Assembly: GCA_036186865.1 (NCBI GenBank)
Contig: AP025056.1
Coordinates: forward strand, 26,331,346 to 26,395,345
DNA: 64,000 nucleotides
From: Eustoma russellianum
Taxonomy: Eukaryota > Streptophyta > Magnoliopsida > Gentianales > Gentianaceae
Reading direction: 5' to 3'
Positions 33,047 through 44,814 of this stretch are shown piece by piece. The notes beneath the pieces were generated by a model. It was not told where the DNA came from and searched no databases. It saw only the letters and a program-made list of their open reading frames with translations. How positions within the stretch are numbered: the first letter of the stretch is position 1; each line of letters starts with the position of its first letter. A program made the position numbers and the translations under genes.

Positions 33047-35817
33047 TGGTAAATTACCTAATCTACCCCTCCAAAACCCTCCCAAAAACGGTCCCTTCCC
33101 TTACATACACCCTCAAGAATTTCTTTAACTTCTCCAAGCAAGCATGTAATACCAACACTTACATGCATTGGTTAGTTTCTTAAAAAAGGTTTCTTTTCAC
33201 ATGCTTCCTTCCATGCTTGTAAGAAAGCTTCCACAAGGCATCATCATCACCTTCTTTATGTCATAACATGTCCATCCTCTCAAGCAAGCCACATATACCA
33301 CCTCAACCTTGGCCTATGCATTTTTTTAAGAAAGAGAGGAGAGGGAAGAGCCAATTTTGCATCACACTTGTCTTCAACCACATCTTCATTCTACCAACTT
33401 TCAAACTCTCTCTCTTTCTTCTAGTTTCATCCCAAGAAAACTCCATTTTTCTCGTTTGAGGCCGTAACACCGTTCCCCTAAGAAAGTGAAGGAAGAAGAA
33501 ATTTCTTCAATCACAGAACAAGAAGCTAAACAACATTCTTCAACTAGCTAAGGTATGTTTTAGATTAGAAGTTCTTCTAGGATTCTTTCTTCGAGAAGCT
33601 TTCCCTACCCTTCTTTTTTACCATCAAAATCGTGTCTAATGTAGGCCAAAGGAGGGAGAAAAACTCTTCCAAGTTGAGGAAAAAGAAGGAGCTTTCTAAA
33701 CATCTAGGTTGGACCAAGAAAAAGATAAGAGTTGTTTAGAAATCTTCTTAGAATCTTTATGTTTCACCTTTTCCAAGCTTGAATCTCTCCCTCACCCACT
33801 CCATGTCAAAACCGTACCCCCTAGGTGAAGGTTGAAGGTTGACAACTTCAAGTAGTCCAAGAACAAGCTCATTTCAAGGAATTTTATGTACTTAAGTTAA
33901 AACCAAGGTTCATAAGGCAAGTCCTTCACTTAGATCAATCATGTTATTTTTGAAAGATATGAAATTATGCTCATTTAAAATAGGATCATTCAAGACTAGT
34001 TTCAAGTCATTTTCTTATCATAATGCTATAAAGATTATGTTTGCATGTGTAGTTGAATGTTAAATCTTGTGTATTATGATAAGAGTTATGATTAAAGACT
34101 TGAACCTTGATCAATATGGTTATGGATGTGAAGATTTTCTTGAATTCAAGTCTCATATGTACATGCATGTGCACTACTTGAACATACTATTAAGTTTTAG
34201 CAAAAAGTGTGTTGCATGCTAGTTAAAGTAGACCTTTTTGCTCTCTTTTGAACATATTTACTATGAAATGATCATCTTGTTTTCTTGAGATGTTATTTAC
34301 CATTTTGATGAGTTCTTATGAATTTGACCACTTTTGAAATAAAACATCATGTTAAAGGTTAGTTCTTGAGCACCATTTTTACATATATGATGATCATCTA
34401 TTTAATTCCAAATTTTCTATATGAAACTTATACAAAATGGGGCTCCCCTTTGAGCATGGTTTTTGGCCTATTAAAAAGTGTTTAATCTTGCAAATGAAGG
34501 CTAAAGAATGTATGTTCACATGCTTTCTTACACCCATTGTGTTATCTTTGTGTTCTTGACTTTCAAGCATGTAGTTTTGGCAAATAAGAGAGCATGTTCA
34601 TGAGAGGTTACTTACCACAAGTTTTTGACCCTCTTATATATTTATGACCATATGAACATCATTGTTTTGTGTCATAAAATGAGCATAAGAATTATAAAAT
34701 AAGTAAAGAAAAAGGGTTAAAAATTGAAGCATTTTGAGGAGAGAAGAACACACCCTACTCTCGGGTTTTAGGGGCGGGTGTGACATACCTCACTTGTTCA
34801 CTTTTACTCCATCATTATAATGCATCCTTTGTATATGTTACGTGAAAAATATAGTCTTATTACATATGTTATTTTTTATGACTTAAGTTATGTTATTATG
34901 ATAAGTTTTGGATTCTTTGATATTGTTAATGATTTTGCTATGACTTTAGGATGAAGATGCAAGGTGGATTTCAAGAAATGGATAAGTGTGAAATTGGCCC
35001 AAATAGGGGCTGTTTTGGGGCATTAGCCGAAAGCCCAAAGAAAGAAGGACAAAACGGGAATTTTATGACTTATTTGATATATTCGAGGAAATCAATTATG
35101 GAATTCGCTAAGCATAAGTTTAATAAGTCAAACGGAACTAAACGGATACTTAACTAACAAACAAACCCATGATTAAAGTATTTTGAATCAAATTCCATGT
35201 TTTCAAAGAAAAACCAATGTTTTTGCGTTTACTAGTTAAGAGAAGTCACATTTACGTCAAGTATGATCTTTTGAAATAAGAACTACGTTTTCCATGTCAT
35301 GTTAGGAAAATCATGTTTTAAAAGAACTATGTTATGTTTCTATGTTACGATCACGACATGTTGGCGGCCGGCATGACACCAGGACCGGGGTGGTTGGTGT
35401 CGTGGACATATGTTATGTTTTGATATGTTCATGTTTATAAGCCGAGTGTAATACCTGGGTTAGACCTAAGGGATCTCAGGCACTACGTCTCCGTTAGTAA
35501 TATGTACATATGGCGTAATACCTTGGTTGGACCAAAGGATTCCATATTTGTACATATGACTATATGTGGGATCATTTCATATGTCGTTGATATTATTCTT
35601 ACGTGGAGATGGCCAACCATCATATATTTATGCCATGTTTTACACATTAAAGAAGGTTTGTGTCATGCATTTTCTTAGATCATGTTTTATGAAGTTCTCA
35701 ATTCATAATTAAAAAAACTTTTAAATTCATGATAAGATGATATTAACCTTACGGATAGGAAATAAGATAGGGATCATGCTAGGAGGGACACTTATGGAAA
35801 TATGGAACCTTTGATGA

Positions 35818-37170
35818 TTAGAAAAAGGAGTTAATTGCACCTGGTATCCATACTTTGCCACCAAGTTTTAAGTAGCATCCATTCTTTCATGAAACTCACT
35901 TACCAGCCATACTTATAGGTGAAATTCACACATGGCATCCGGCAACCGGGAATTGACCTGCTGTAGGCGGTTTTTATCAAAATTCTATTTATTTTTCATT
36001 GGCACCCAAATTTTCCCAACCATGGTTAATTCCACTTCCTCTCCATTAATTCCAACCAATTCCTCCCTCCAAAAACTTTATACCTCTGCTTTTCCATCAA
36101 ACAAAGATACGGATCCAATTCGCTCTCTGCTCCGATTCAAGAACTTCTTCTTCTGCAACTCTTATTGGCACCCCCTCTCATCTTCTTCTCCAGCCACTAA
36201 AACCCTCTGTAAATGAAGATGGTATTGCTTCAGGTGTGCTTTCAGAACGAGCCACAAAACATAATAAATCAGCAAATCCAGGAGGCTGAGGAGGATGCAA
36301 GTTTTCAGATGAGGTAGATGATGCAAACAAGCTAGCAAACACACTTCTGCTGGTGTTGCTATTACTTCCATTACTACTTGGGCTGCTGCTCCCACAACGT
36401 CCAGTTAAGACAGGAATAGAAGATGGTTCCTCAAGAATCTGTGGTGTTTTTGAATTTTGGTTGGAGGTTTCAGGACCTTTATTCCTCACTACTTTACGAA
36501 CCATTTAGCTTTTGCATGAATCTCTGTATTGAGCTTTACTAAAAGGCTGCTTAGATTCATCTCCATTTTTTATTTCTTAAAAGGCTTGTTTTCTCCTTGT
36601 AATTTATATTAATTTCCTCTCTCAAAAAATCAAGTCAACCATATTTGCAGATAACAACAAAGGTCATTAACAGAAAACACTACTAAACTCCAAGATTTAT
36701 AGACAATGAAAAATGTTGAATTGGATATGTCTGGAGCCAAAGAAGTTGGAAAAGTTACTCAGAGAGCAATGTCTCATAGGGCAAGGTCTCAGAGAGCAAG
36801 GTCTCAGAGAACAAGATGAGAGGAGGCTGCCAATAAGTGTTGCAGGAGAAGAAGGTGAGAGGGGGGTGGGGATGGGTGGGGGTGTGGGTTTTCTTTTTTA
36901 TTTTTGAATTACTTTTTCTTAAAATTTTAATTTTTTTGACTTTATTATTTTATTGATCCTAAACCGTGGTTAAATTCGGGTTAAATGTAGGGTTAAGTAG
37001 GGTCAACAGTTGATTTGAGCAGTCAACAGTAAACCAGCAGGTCATCCGGATGCCAGATGTTAATTTCACCTATAAGTATGACTAGTAAGTGAGTTTCATG
37101 AAAGAATGGATGATACTTAAAACTTGATGACAAAGTATGGATGCCAGGTGCAATTAACTCTTAGAAAAAG
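35818..37170. mobile_element. Mutator-like element (1333 bp, 115-bp TIRs, 10-bp TSD)
   Basis: Terminal inverted repeats at 35828-35942 and 37046-37160 start GAGTTAATTGCACCTGG and match at roughly 90% over 115 bp. Perfect direct repeats TTAGAAAAAG flank them (35818-35827, 37161-37170). Long TIRs with a 9-11 bp TSD are the mark of Mutator-like elements. There is no transposase, so it is non-autonomous. The interior carries a gene-like fragment on the minus strand (36178-36504). Confidence 0.92.
36178..36504 (-). pseudogene. Gene-like fragment inside the MULE (possible capture)
   Basis: A 108-residue minus-strand frame rich in Ser, Asn and Pro. The stretch SVFASLFASSTSSENL followed by PPGFADLL and ARSE resembles, from memory, the linker region of INDETERMINATE-DOMAIN (IDD) C2H2 transcription factors. 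The zinc fingers are absent. If correct, the MULE took up part of a host gene (Pack-MULE). The low-complexity composition makes chance likeness possible, and it is unlikely to be functional. Confidence 0.4.
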
Positions 37171-37775
37171 GCATGAATTTATAAGCTAGGAATGGACACG
37201 TTTCGGTTGAACTTTTACGGAAGTAAGTAGAATAGATATTATTTCCGTAAGTGATGATGTTCTGAATGCCTTCTTTTTAATTATGTGAGATTATATACAA
37301 ATGTGTGTGATTTTATTTATTTTTTAAATTGAGACATGGAAATTTATTTATTTTTTACTTATGTTTTTCCTATCATATCTCATCTTGCTTGATCTGGTAT
37401 AGCGGATCCAAGGGTTGGACTTGCTAGGTGATTTATTTATCGCCTAACCATTGTATTTACAAAACTTGAAGAGGACAAGACTTTTTAGGTCAAGTACATC
37501 GAGGATGAGGAGAGAGGAGAGTACTAGTGACCGAGCGATGTAGGACTCAAGATGATGACTTAGTTACTTTTGATGATTTGTATTGTTACGATTTCCTATA
37601 GACTGTATTGTACCTTATTTTGGTTAACATCAGATGTTTGATCCTTTTATATTTAAGTTTTTATGCTTTCGCTATACCAATCGGTGTCTCGTATAGGATG
37701 GGTTTATGAACGGTATAGACGCCTTATACTTCTCATGGTAGAGTACGGCGGATGAACCATTCCATAGACGTAGTT

Positions 37776-38855
37776 TGGTAAATTGCCCAATCTAAACCTC
37801 CCAAACCCTCCTGAAAATGGCCCCTTCCTTTACATACACCCTCAAGAATTTTTTCTAACTTCTCCAAGCAAGCATGTAAGACCATCACTTACATGCATTT
37901 TTTCACATGCTTTCTTCCATGCTTGTAGGAAGGCTTCCACAAGGCATCATCATCACCTTTTTTTTATATCATAACATGTCCATACTCTAAAGAAAGCCAC
38001 ATGCACCACCTCTTCCTTGGCCTAGGCGTTTAAGAAGGATAGGATAGGGAAGAACCAATTTTGCATCACACTTGTCTTCAACCACATCTTCATTCCACCA
38101 ACTTTCAAACACTCTCTCTTTCTTCTAGTTTCATCCCAAGACAAATCCATTGTTCCTTTTTTGAGGCCGTAAAACCGTTCCCCTAAGAAAGTGAAAGAAG
38201 AAGAAATTTCTTCAATCATAGAAGAAGAAAGCAGAATAAGAAGCTAAACAACATTCTTCAACTAGCTAAGGTATGTTTTAGATTAGAAGTTCTTCTAGGA
38301 TTCTTTCTTCGAGAATCTTTCCCTACCCTTCTTTTTACCATCAAAATCATGTCTAATATAGCCAAAAGAGGGAGAAAAAGTCTTCCAAGTTGAGGAAAAG
38401 GAAGGAGCTTTCTAAACATCTAGTTTGGACCAAGAAAAAGGTAAGATTTTTTTAGAAATCTTCTTACAATCCTTATGTTCCACCTTTTCCAAGATTGAAT
38501 CTCTCCCTCACCCACTTCATGTCAAAACCGTACCCCCTAGGTGAAGGTGGAAGGTTGACAACTTCAAGTAGTCCAAGAACAAGCTCATTTCAAGGAATTT
38601 TATGTACTTAAGTTAAAACCAAGTTTCATAAGGCAAGTCCTTCACTTAGATCAATCATGTTATTTTTGAAAGCTATGAAATTATGCTCATTTAAAATAGG
38701 ATCATTCAAGACTAGTTTCAAGTCATTTTCTTATCATAATGCTATAAAGATTATGTTTGCATGTGTAGTTGAATGTTGGCGGCTGACATGACATCAGGAC
38801 TGGGGTGGTTGGTGTCGTGGGCATATGTTATGTTTTGATACGTTCGTGTTTATAA
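37776..38855 (+). repeat. Long LTR-like repeat, copy B (truncated)
   Basis: Matches 33047-34061 and then, after a 5-base ATGTT junction at 38772-38776, matches 35363-35440. LINE-C starts at about 38856, where copy A continues CGAGTGTAATACC. There is no coding content. Confidence 0.85.
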
Positions 38856-39299
38856 GCTATGTTTACCTATGGACGTGTCTCATGGCCACTCAAACACTGA
38901 AGTATACATCGCCATGCAACCACCATCTCAAACTGCATCATTGGCTGACCTCCAACATACTTACCAAGCGGTGTCTGATGATGTTTTGTGTCGTATGGGC
39001 CATTTCACTCAGCATCCCTCGGATGAGATTCTACTTCAGTAGCTCCTTTATCTTCCCACTGCTTTGGATGATCATGGTTTTGTTATGTATGTCAAAAAAT
39101 GACATCGACGCACCGCTGCTCAGGTATCTCACCCTCCTAGAAGAGTGGTTCCTCATAGTTTTGCTTGTTCCTCATGCTCTTCCTCCCAGGCTTCTTAATG
39201 TGGTTCTTAACTTAGAATATTCGAGGTCTTCGCACGTCTTTGTCTCATTTGCGTTCATTATTACAACAGTTTTCAGTGATGTTTCTTGTTTTTATTGAG

Positions 39300-39840
39300 A
39301 CCAACAACTTGTTGCCTGGTTGTACTGTGCTAAGATTCAGTTAGTCTTCTTTTCTTGTATGGCTTTGTGTGATGGTCGCATGTGGTGTTTTTGGCATAGG
39401 GAGTTGCTGGATTTATTGAAGTCTCGGTTGGGAGAGTAGGTTGCGCATCTGCACTTGCGCCTTCCTTCTAATAATCTCAGCATTTGGCATTCATATGTAT
39501 ATGAGAGGCATACTATTAGGGACTGTAAAGAGTTATGAGCAGAACTGAAGTATTTCGGTGATTCTACTCTGGAGCCTTGGCTTGTGTCAGCAGACTTCAC
39601 TATGTTTTTATCCATTCAGGATCACAAGGGGCTTGCTCAACCTGCTTTGTCATCATTAGCAGACTTTAATTCAGTGGTTGATCATTGTGCTTGGCACGTT
39701 CTTTCGCATATTGGTACTCGTTTCACTTATCATGGAGGTAGAGGTTTAGGTCATATTTGGCGGAGACTAGATTGGGTGTTGTGCAATGCTACTTTTTATG
39801 ATATCTTTCCCCATATTAAACTCACTTATTTAAGTTGAGT
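39300..39840 (+). pseudogene. LINE-C endonuclease remnant
   Basis: 39584-39838 reads SADFTMFLSIQDHKG, SSLADFNSVVDHCAW and HIWRRLDWVLCNATF, parallel to VGGDFNTF...RRLDWLFYNS of LINE-B. The GGDFN catalytic block is altered to SADFT, so it is inactive. The upstream part is visible only in broken frames. Confidence 0.82.
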
Positions 39841-40207
39841 AACTTCAGACGATTGTCCTTTATTGATTGAATGTGGCTTGCCTGGGGCTACTGGCCCAAA
39901 GCAGTTTCGATTTACGTGAGTATCCACTTTGCACCCTCATTTCCTCCCATTTATGCGTCAAAAATAGAAATCTTATCCTACAACTTGTGGCATGTGGGCT
40001 TTGTGTGCTAAATTGTGTCTATTTAAGGATGTGTCAAAGTGGAATAAGGATATATTTGGCGATATCTTCTGTAGAGTTGACTATATTGAGCATCATGTTC
40101 TCGGGGCTGAGATTGCCTATGATGAGTCCCCATCGGATGATACCCACTAAGAATACTCTACGGCTCTGGCAGATTTCAAACTTGCCTACATTCAGGAAAA
40201 AATTTTT

Positions 40208-41440
40208 TTGAAGCAAAAGGCGAGAGTTAAGTGGCTAAAGGAAGGTGAGGCAAATACCAAGTTCTATCATGCGATTGTATGCGATCGACAGCGGCGTCAG
40301 TGCATCCATCACATAGAACGACCTGACGACACTGTTTGCGAGACACAAGGAGAAATTCAGCAGGCTGCTGTTGATTTCTACTCTGACATGTTTACTGCTC
40401 AACCTACATTAGATGATTCAGATTTGCTCGATTGTATCCCACGGCTCTTGTCAACAGCAGATAATGATTCATTGACTTCTATGCTGTCCGAGGAAGAAGT
40501 CCGCCATGCTGTCTTGGCAACGGACCCTCAATGTGCAGCTGGTGCTGATGGCTTTAATGGATGCTTCTACAGAACTTTTTGGGAGATCATCCACACAGAT
40601 GTTTATAGGCTGTCCAGGAATTTTTCTTGTGGTTTCCTTTACCCAAGACTATGACTCATATGACGATTGTGCTCCTCCCAAAAGGGTCTTCGCAGAGATC
40701 TTTCAGTGATTATAAGCCCATTGCTCTGTGCATATTTGTGAGCAAGATCCAAACACGCATACTTGCATCTAGATTGAATTCGGTCATTCCAAAAGTGATA
40801 TCTTTGGAGCACAAAGGCTTTCAAAAAGTCAAAGGCATCGCTTAGCATCTTTCATTCGGTAATGAGATGGTTCATTGGCTAGATCACACTCCCCGATCCA
40901 CCAATTGTATTATAAAGCTTGATTTGGCTAAAGCTTTTGATTGTGTGAGCTGGAACTTCCTGCGATTGGTTCTATCTCAGTTTGGGTTTTCTGATTTCTT
41001 TATAACTCTTGTCCATAATCATTTAAGCAACACTTACACTCTGTTTTGAATAATGGTGTGCTCAACAATTTTTTCAGGCCCACACATGGGGTGAAGCAAA
41101 GGGATCCACAATCCCCTTTGCTATTTATTGTGGTTGCGGAAGCCTTTAGTCGAGCCCTGAATGATCGGATATTGCGAGGTTATATCAGCCCTTTTCCACT
41201 TGGCCAGATTCCAATCATAATTTCTCATTTGTCTTATGCGGATGATATGTTGCTTTTCTTAGCAGCGAATCGTCGTAATCTCCGCCGATTCAAGAATTTT
41301 CTAACCTCGTATGAACATGCTTCTGGGCAGGCAATTAACTATCATAAGAGCAGTGTCGTATTCTCCTCACGTATCCCACCATTCGTCCTCGAGAATTGTT
41401 ATCCATCTTGGGTATGCGTCAATCTACATTATCATTGAAA
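40208..41440 (+). pseudogene. LINE-C reverse transcriptase remnant
   Basis: 40208-40654 covers KARVKWLKEGEANTKFYHA to SAAGADGFNG-like sequence. 40867-41049 has IIKLDLAKAFDCVSW. 41046-41438 has HGVKQRDPQSPLLF and the catalytic YADDMLLFL. The blocks are separated by frameshifts. Confidence 0.88.
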
Positions 41441-43049
41441 TACTTGGGTTCTTACTTGCACAAGGGTATTTTAAGCACGACGCATAGCACGGACCTCTTG
41501 ACATATATTGATGCTCGCCTTTGGCAGTTGGCAACAAAAACTCTTGGGTGCTGCGGGTCAACTTACTCTTATTCAGTCAATTCTATCTTCAATGCCGCTT
41601 CATATCATGGCTGGTGCTCATCTCCCTCGGGAAGTCATTCGATAACTTGAGCAACGTTTCGCCAGATGTTTTTGGGGGCCAAGTTGACATCATTGGATTT
41701 CTTGGCAGAAGCTTTGTTTGCCTACACAGGAAGGAGGTCTCAGCCTTCGTGATTTGAATGCAATGCAGGATGCCTTTGCATGTAAGGTGTGGCATCTATA
41801 TCACTGCAGTGACTCTTTCTAGTAATCATATGGATTTCTGTCCCTATTTATATGACTTTTCTGGGAGGAAACGTATTTGTGCGATTCATTCCTTTTGTTC
41901 CGAAGCCTCCACTATGCAATCTGTGCTCAAATATGGCTGACCCCTTCTAGAGCTTTTGCCTTGGGAGCTGCCTATGACTTAGCTCGTGCATCTCTGCTGA
42001 CACTCATGCTGCATGGCATTATCTGGCGTCAGATACAAATGTCGACTATTCAACTTTTTCTTTGGCGGCTCTATCTCGGTGCACTTCCTCTTACTAACAA
42101 CTTAATTAAGTTCTCGCATGTTTTTCCATCCCGGAGCCCATTTTTTCAGATGGCTAGTACTTCGATGATACATCTTTTTTCCCTATGCCCATAGGTCCGC
42201 ATGATTTGGTCCTATTTCTCTGCCTTGCTTGATGTCTCGCCTTTCAGTGGTGGAAATTGGAGATCTTATTTGCTGCTAATTTGGTGTGCTGCTCCTGTGT
42301 CCTTTTTGGGGGAGATGCATATGATATACCCTGGTGTGTTGCTGTAAAATGTATGGAAGATGTATGCCTCCATAGTATTTCACTCTTCCCTTTGGTCTCC
42401 ACGCTCGGTTATTTGCTCTATTCGTATAGATCTTTTTGTGTGGGCGAAGTCGATGTCTGGCACTAAGATTACTAAGAATGTACACAACCTTATTCAGGCT
42501 GGCCTGTCTCCTCTGTTATGCACTTTGAGGCCTCGGATTATTCGGTGGTCATCACCTCCAGTTGGTCGACTTAAGCTAAATACGGATGCTACATTTGGGA
42601 GATCTACAGCTGGTGGAGGTGCCATTGTTCGTGGCTCGGCTGGATCATTTAGTCATGCGATATCATTTTCCCTACGACTTGATATGCCGTTATGGGTGGA
42701 GGCTCAGGCTGCATTGCTTGCCGCTTTGGATTATCTCCCTCGACTTGGCCATTTCATCATGGAATTGGATTGCACAGAGCTACTTAGAGTTATCACCTCA
42801 ACCGCATCACTGCTGCCCCCTGACCTACTCCGCTTGCGTCGTTTTCTAGATTCGCTCAGGCTTCTGCTCATCCACCACCACGTGAGGCAAACATACCTAC
42901 ACACTTGCTTGCTCAATTGGCTCTTCCCACTCAAATTTTCTCTGCCTACCCCACGCTCCCCTTACTTCCCATTTCGAGGTCATGTACTTTCAGATATTTC
43001 ACTTGCTTCTTTTCGGCAACCCAGTGTGATATGTATCATGGTCCTCTAA
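41441..43049 (+). pseudogene. LINE-C C-terminal region with RNase H
   Basis: A thumb/zf-RVT segment in broken frames (41460-42200; QLFLWRLYLGALPLT at about 42050). RNase H lies in the frame 42360-43049: LNTDATFGRSTAGGGA, VEAQAALLAALDYLP and IMELDCTELL give Asp, Glu and Asp. A frameshift near 42880 precedes a block that, in another frame, shows a REAN-type motif with His after Thr. Confidence 0.82.
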
Positions 43050-43061
43050 CTTGAGTGCATA

Positions 43062-43134
43062 TCTCTCCTATTGGGTTGGCGTGCATTAGCCGTTGTTTCC
43101 CATGCCTGCAGAGGTTAGGGGCAACCTGGATACG
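43062..43134 (+). repeat. LINE-C 3' UTR module 1
   Basis: Box TCTCTCCTATTGGGTTGGC at 43062-43080, followed by GTTG (43092) and CAAC (43122) arms and a CTGGATACG tail. Same arrangement as the modules of LINE-A and LINE-B. Confidence 0.6.
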
Positions 43135-43249
43135 CCTTCGCTTTCAGTTTTTCATTGCATATTCTGTTTGGAGTTGTGTGCTTATACATTGTCATCTGCT
43201 TTGTTTTCTGAGATGCATGTTCCTTCACTAGATCTGCTGCAGGCCAAAA

Positions 43250-43320
43250 GTCTCCCATTGGGTTGGCGCTTACTATGTTTAGTGGCCTGGGTCCTCTCTA
43301 GGGCTAGGCAACATGGGTAC
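43250..43320 (+). repeat. LINE-C 3' UTR module 2
   Basis: Box GTCTCCCATTGGGTTGGCGC from 43250. Possible stem arms GCCT (43285) and AGGC (43306), then ATGGGTACG. Confidence 0.62.
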
Positions 43321-43690
43321 GAGATAATTTATTCTTTGCTTGTTCTACTTTCTCCCTATATTAATGCACACATGCTGTTTTCTGACATCTCTTTTCTTGA
43401 CTGCTTGAGTCAAGACTGGATGCTGCCTTAGACCAGTTGCGCGTCACGTTGCCTCCTGTCACGCTTTTTCTTTGCGTCAGACGATTGTTTTAATTATAGC
43501 CAGTTCATTTATTCCTTTTGTGATATAAAAATTAGATCATTACTTTTAGGTATGCTGATTCGTCTATTGATTTCTTTTTTGGGAGTCTCTGCTAGCGTTA
43601 GGGCCTTACATGTAACCAAGGTATTCCTCCGCCACAAGTGAGGGTCATCTATATCAGTAAAACCCCGGACGGTGCTGTCCGTCCTTCAAC

Positions 43691-44814
43691 AATATATATA
43701 TTGTGGTTAGAAAAATACCTCAAATAAAATACCAAATGTACAAAATCGTGTAGAAACTCAATGATAGTATTTTGTCTTATTCTACACACTCCCAACCCCA
43801 CTCTATGCAAGTGGAAGAAAAGTTCTCTTCCATTTTGTCTTCCACTACACAACAAAATATTGCACACTTTTACCCCAACTTTCATATTTTCTCCCACTTT
43901 ATCCTACATGGCAACAAAAGACAAAATCCTTTTTCTTTCCTACACCCTAGTCCAGCAGACCCCCACTCCCAAGGAAGAGAAAGTCTTCCCCATTCTTGCA
44001 CTTCCACCTCATTATTACCCTACATCCTAACCTTTCACATCCATCACACCACAAAAATTTCTTTCTCCTTTTCTCCTCAAGCGTAATTTCGGTTGAGAAT
44101 TCAAGAAGTAGGAAAACACCTCCTCTTTCTTCATTCCCCACATTACACAACTTCATCTCCACCCAAACTCCCTCTCTTTCCTCTCCAAAGTCTTTCAAGC
44201 CTTCTTCCAACTACTACTCCTCCCTCATGGCCAAGATGTACAAGGAGAGCAAAGAAGAATATTTCTTCTCTTCCATTCACACTCAACAATTCTTACACTA
44301 CACAAATACTTCCTCCTCTCTCTTCCAAGAAAACACAAGTCTTTCAATCCATTCTCCTACCTTTGGCCGAGAGTTTTACCCATGGAAAAGGAAGAATTTT
44401 TCTTCTCTCCTCATCATCTACACACATCCAAGACTAAGTTTTAGCACCTCCTTCATCCAAGTGGTAAACAAGGAAGGTTGTAGAACAAAAACACAAGGAA
44501 GGACAAGGTAAGAACTTCATGTTGTCTACGTTAAGTTCTTCCATTTATTTTGCTTCATAAGTTGTACACTAACTCCTCCATTTTTGGTACCAAAACACTG
44601 AGCGCAAAGGAGGGAGAATAAGGTATTTTTCTTCCAAACCAAGTGAAGAAACATCTCTTTAAGTGTAAGAAAAAATGATAAAGGGAATTACTCTTCCTAG
44701 ATCCTTCATGAATTTTCAAAGATCTATGTATTTATGTCCATACAAAGTTGGATCATTCATGTCATATGTTCAAGGATTTACAACAAAACATGTAAAATTT
44801 ATGTTACTAAGTGA
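43691..44814 (+). repeat. LTR-like sequence between LINE-C and LINE-B
   Basis: Non-coding. Its leader, with a splice-donor-like ACAAGGTAAGAACTTC at about 44502 and AAAGGAGGGAGAA at 44605, parallels 33545-33665 (TAAGGTATG..., AAAGGAGGGAGAA) at the same spacing scale, so it may be a diverged relative of repeat A. C/T-rich composition leaves long open frames on both strands (43996-44511 and others) without domains. LINE-B truncates it. Confidence 0.45.

Larger units (their letters stand above)
33047..37775 (+). repeat. Long LTR-like repeat, copy A (with MULE inside)
   Basis: A non-coding, AT-rich repeat starting TGGTAAATTACC. Its first kilobase recurs in direct orientation at 37776. Without the inserted Mutator-like element it would be about 3.4 kb. 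Length, absence of genes, a leader with a splice-donor-like AAGGTATGTTTTAG (about 33550) and tail words such as TTGTATTGTTACG are typical of large gypsy LTRs. I found no PBS, polypurine tract or CA end to prove it. It could also be one unit of a larger tandem duplication. Confidence 0.55.
38856..43690 (+). mobile_element. LINE-C: decayed relative of LINE-A, -B and -D
   Basis: The order is the end of ORF1 (38900-39050, parallel to 51540-51665 in LINE-D), endonuclease, RT, zf-RVT segment, RNase H, and a 3' UTR with two box-plus-stem-loop modules. The terminal motif CTCCGCCACAAGTGAGGG lies at about 43628-43645 and the 3' end at about 43688. It is riddled with frameshifts and stops. The left flank is repeat copy B and the right flank is a different LTR-like sequence, so the two flanks are not a simple split target. 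Confidence 0.88.

Noticed and set aside
33047..37775. Protein-coding gene in the long repeat
   Set aside because: Only short frames without domains. Splice-like and leader-like words are better explained as LTR content.
38825..39298. 157-residue open frame at the LINE-C start
   Set aside because: Out of frame with the LINE ORF1/endonuclease remnants seen in the same DNA by comparison with LINE-D.
43947..44511. Overlapping open frames up to 171 residues on both strands
   Set aside because: C/T-rich LTR-like leader lacks stops by composition; sequences are low complexity without domains.
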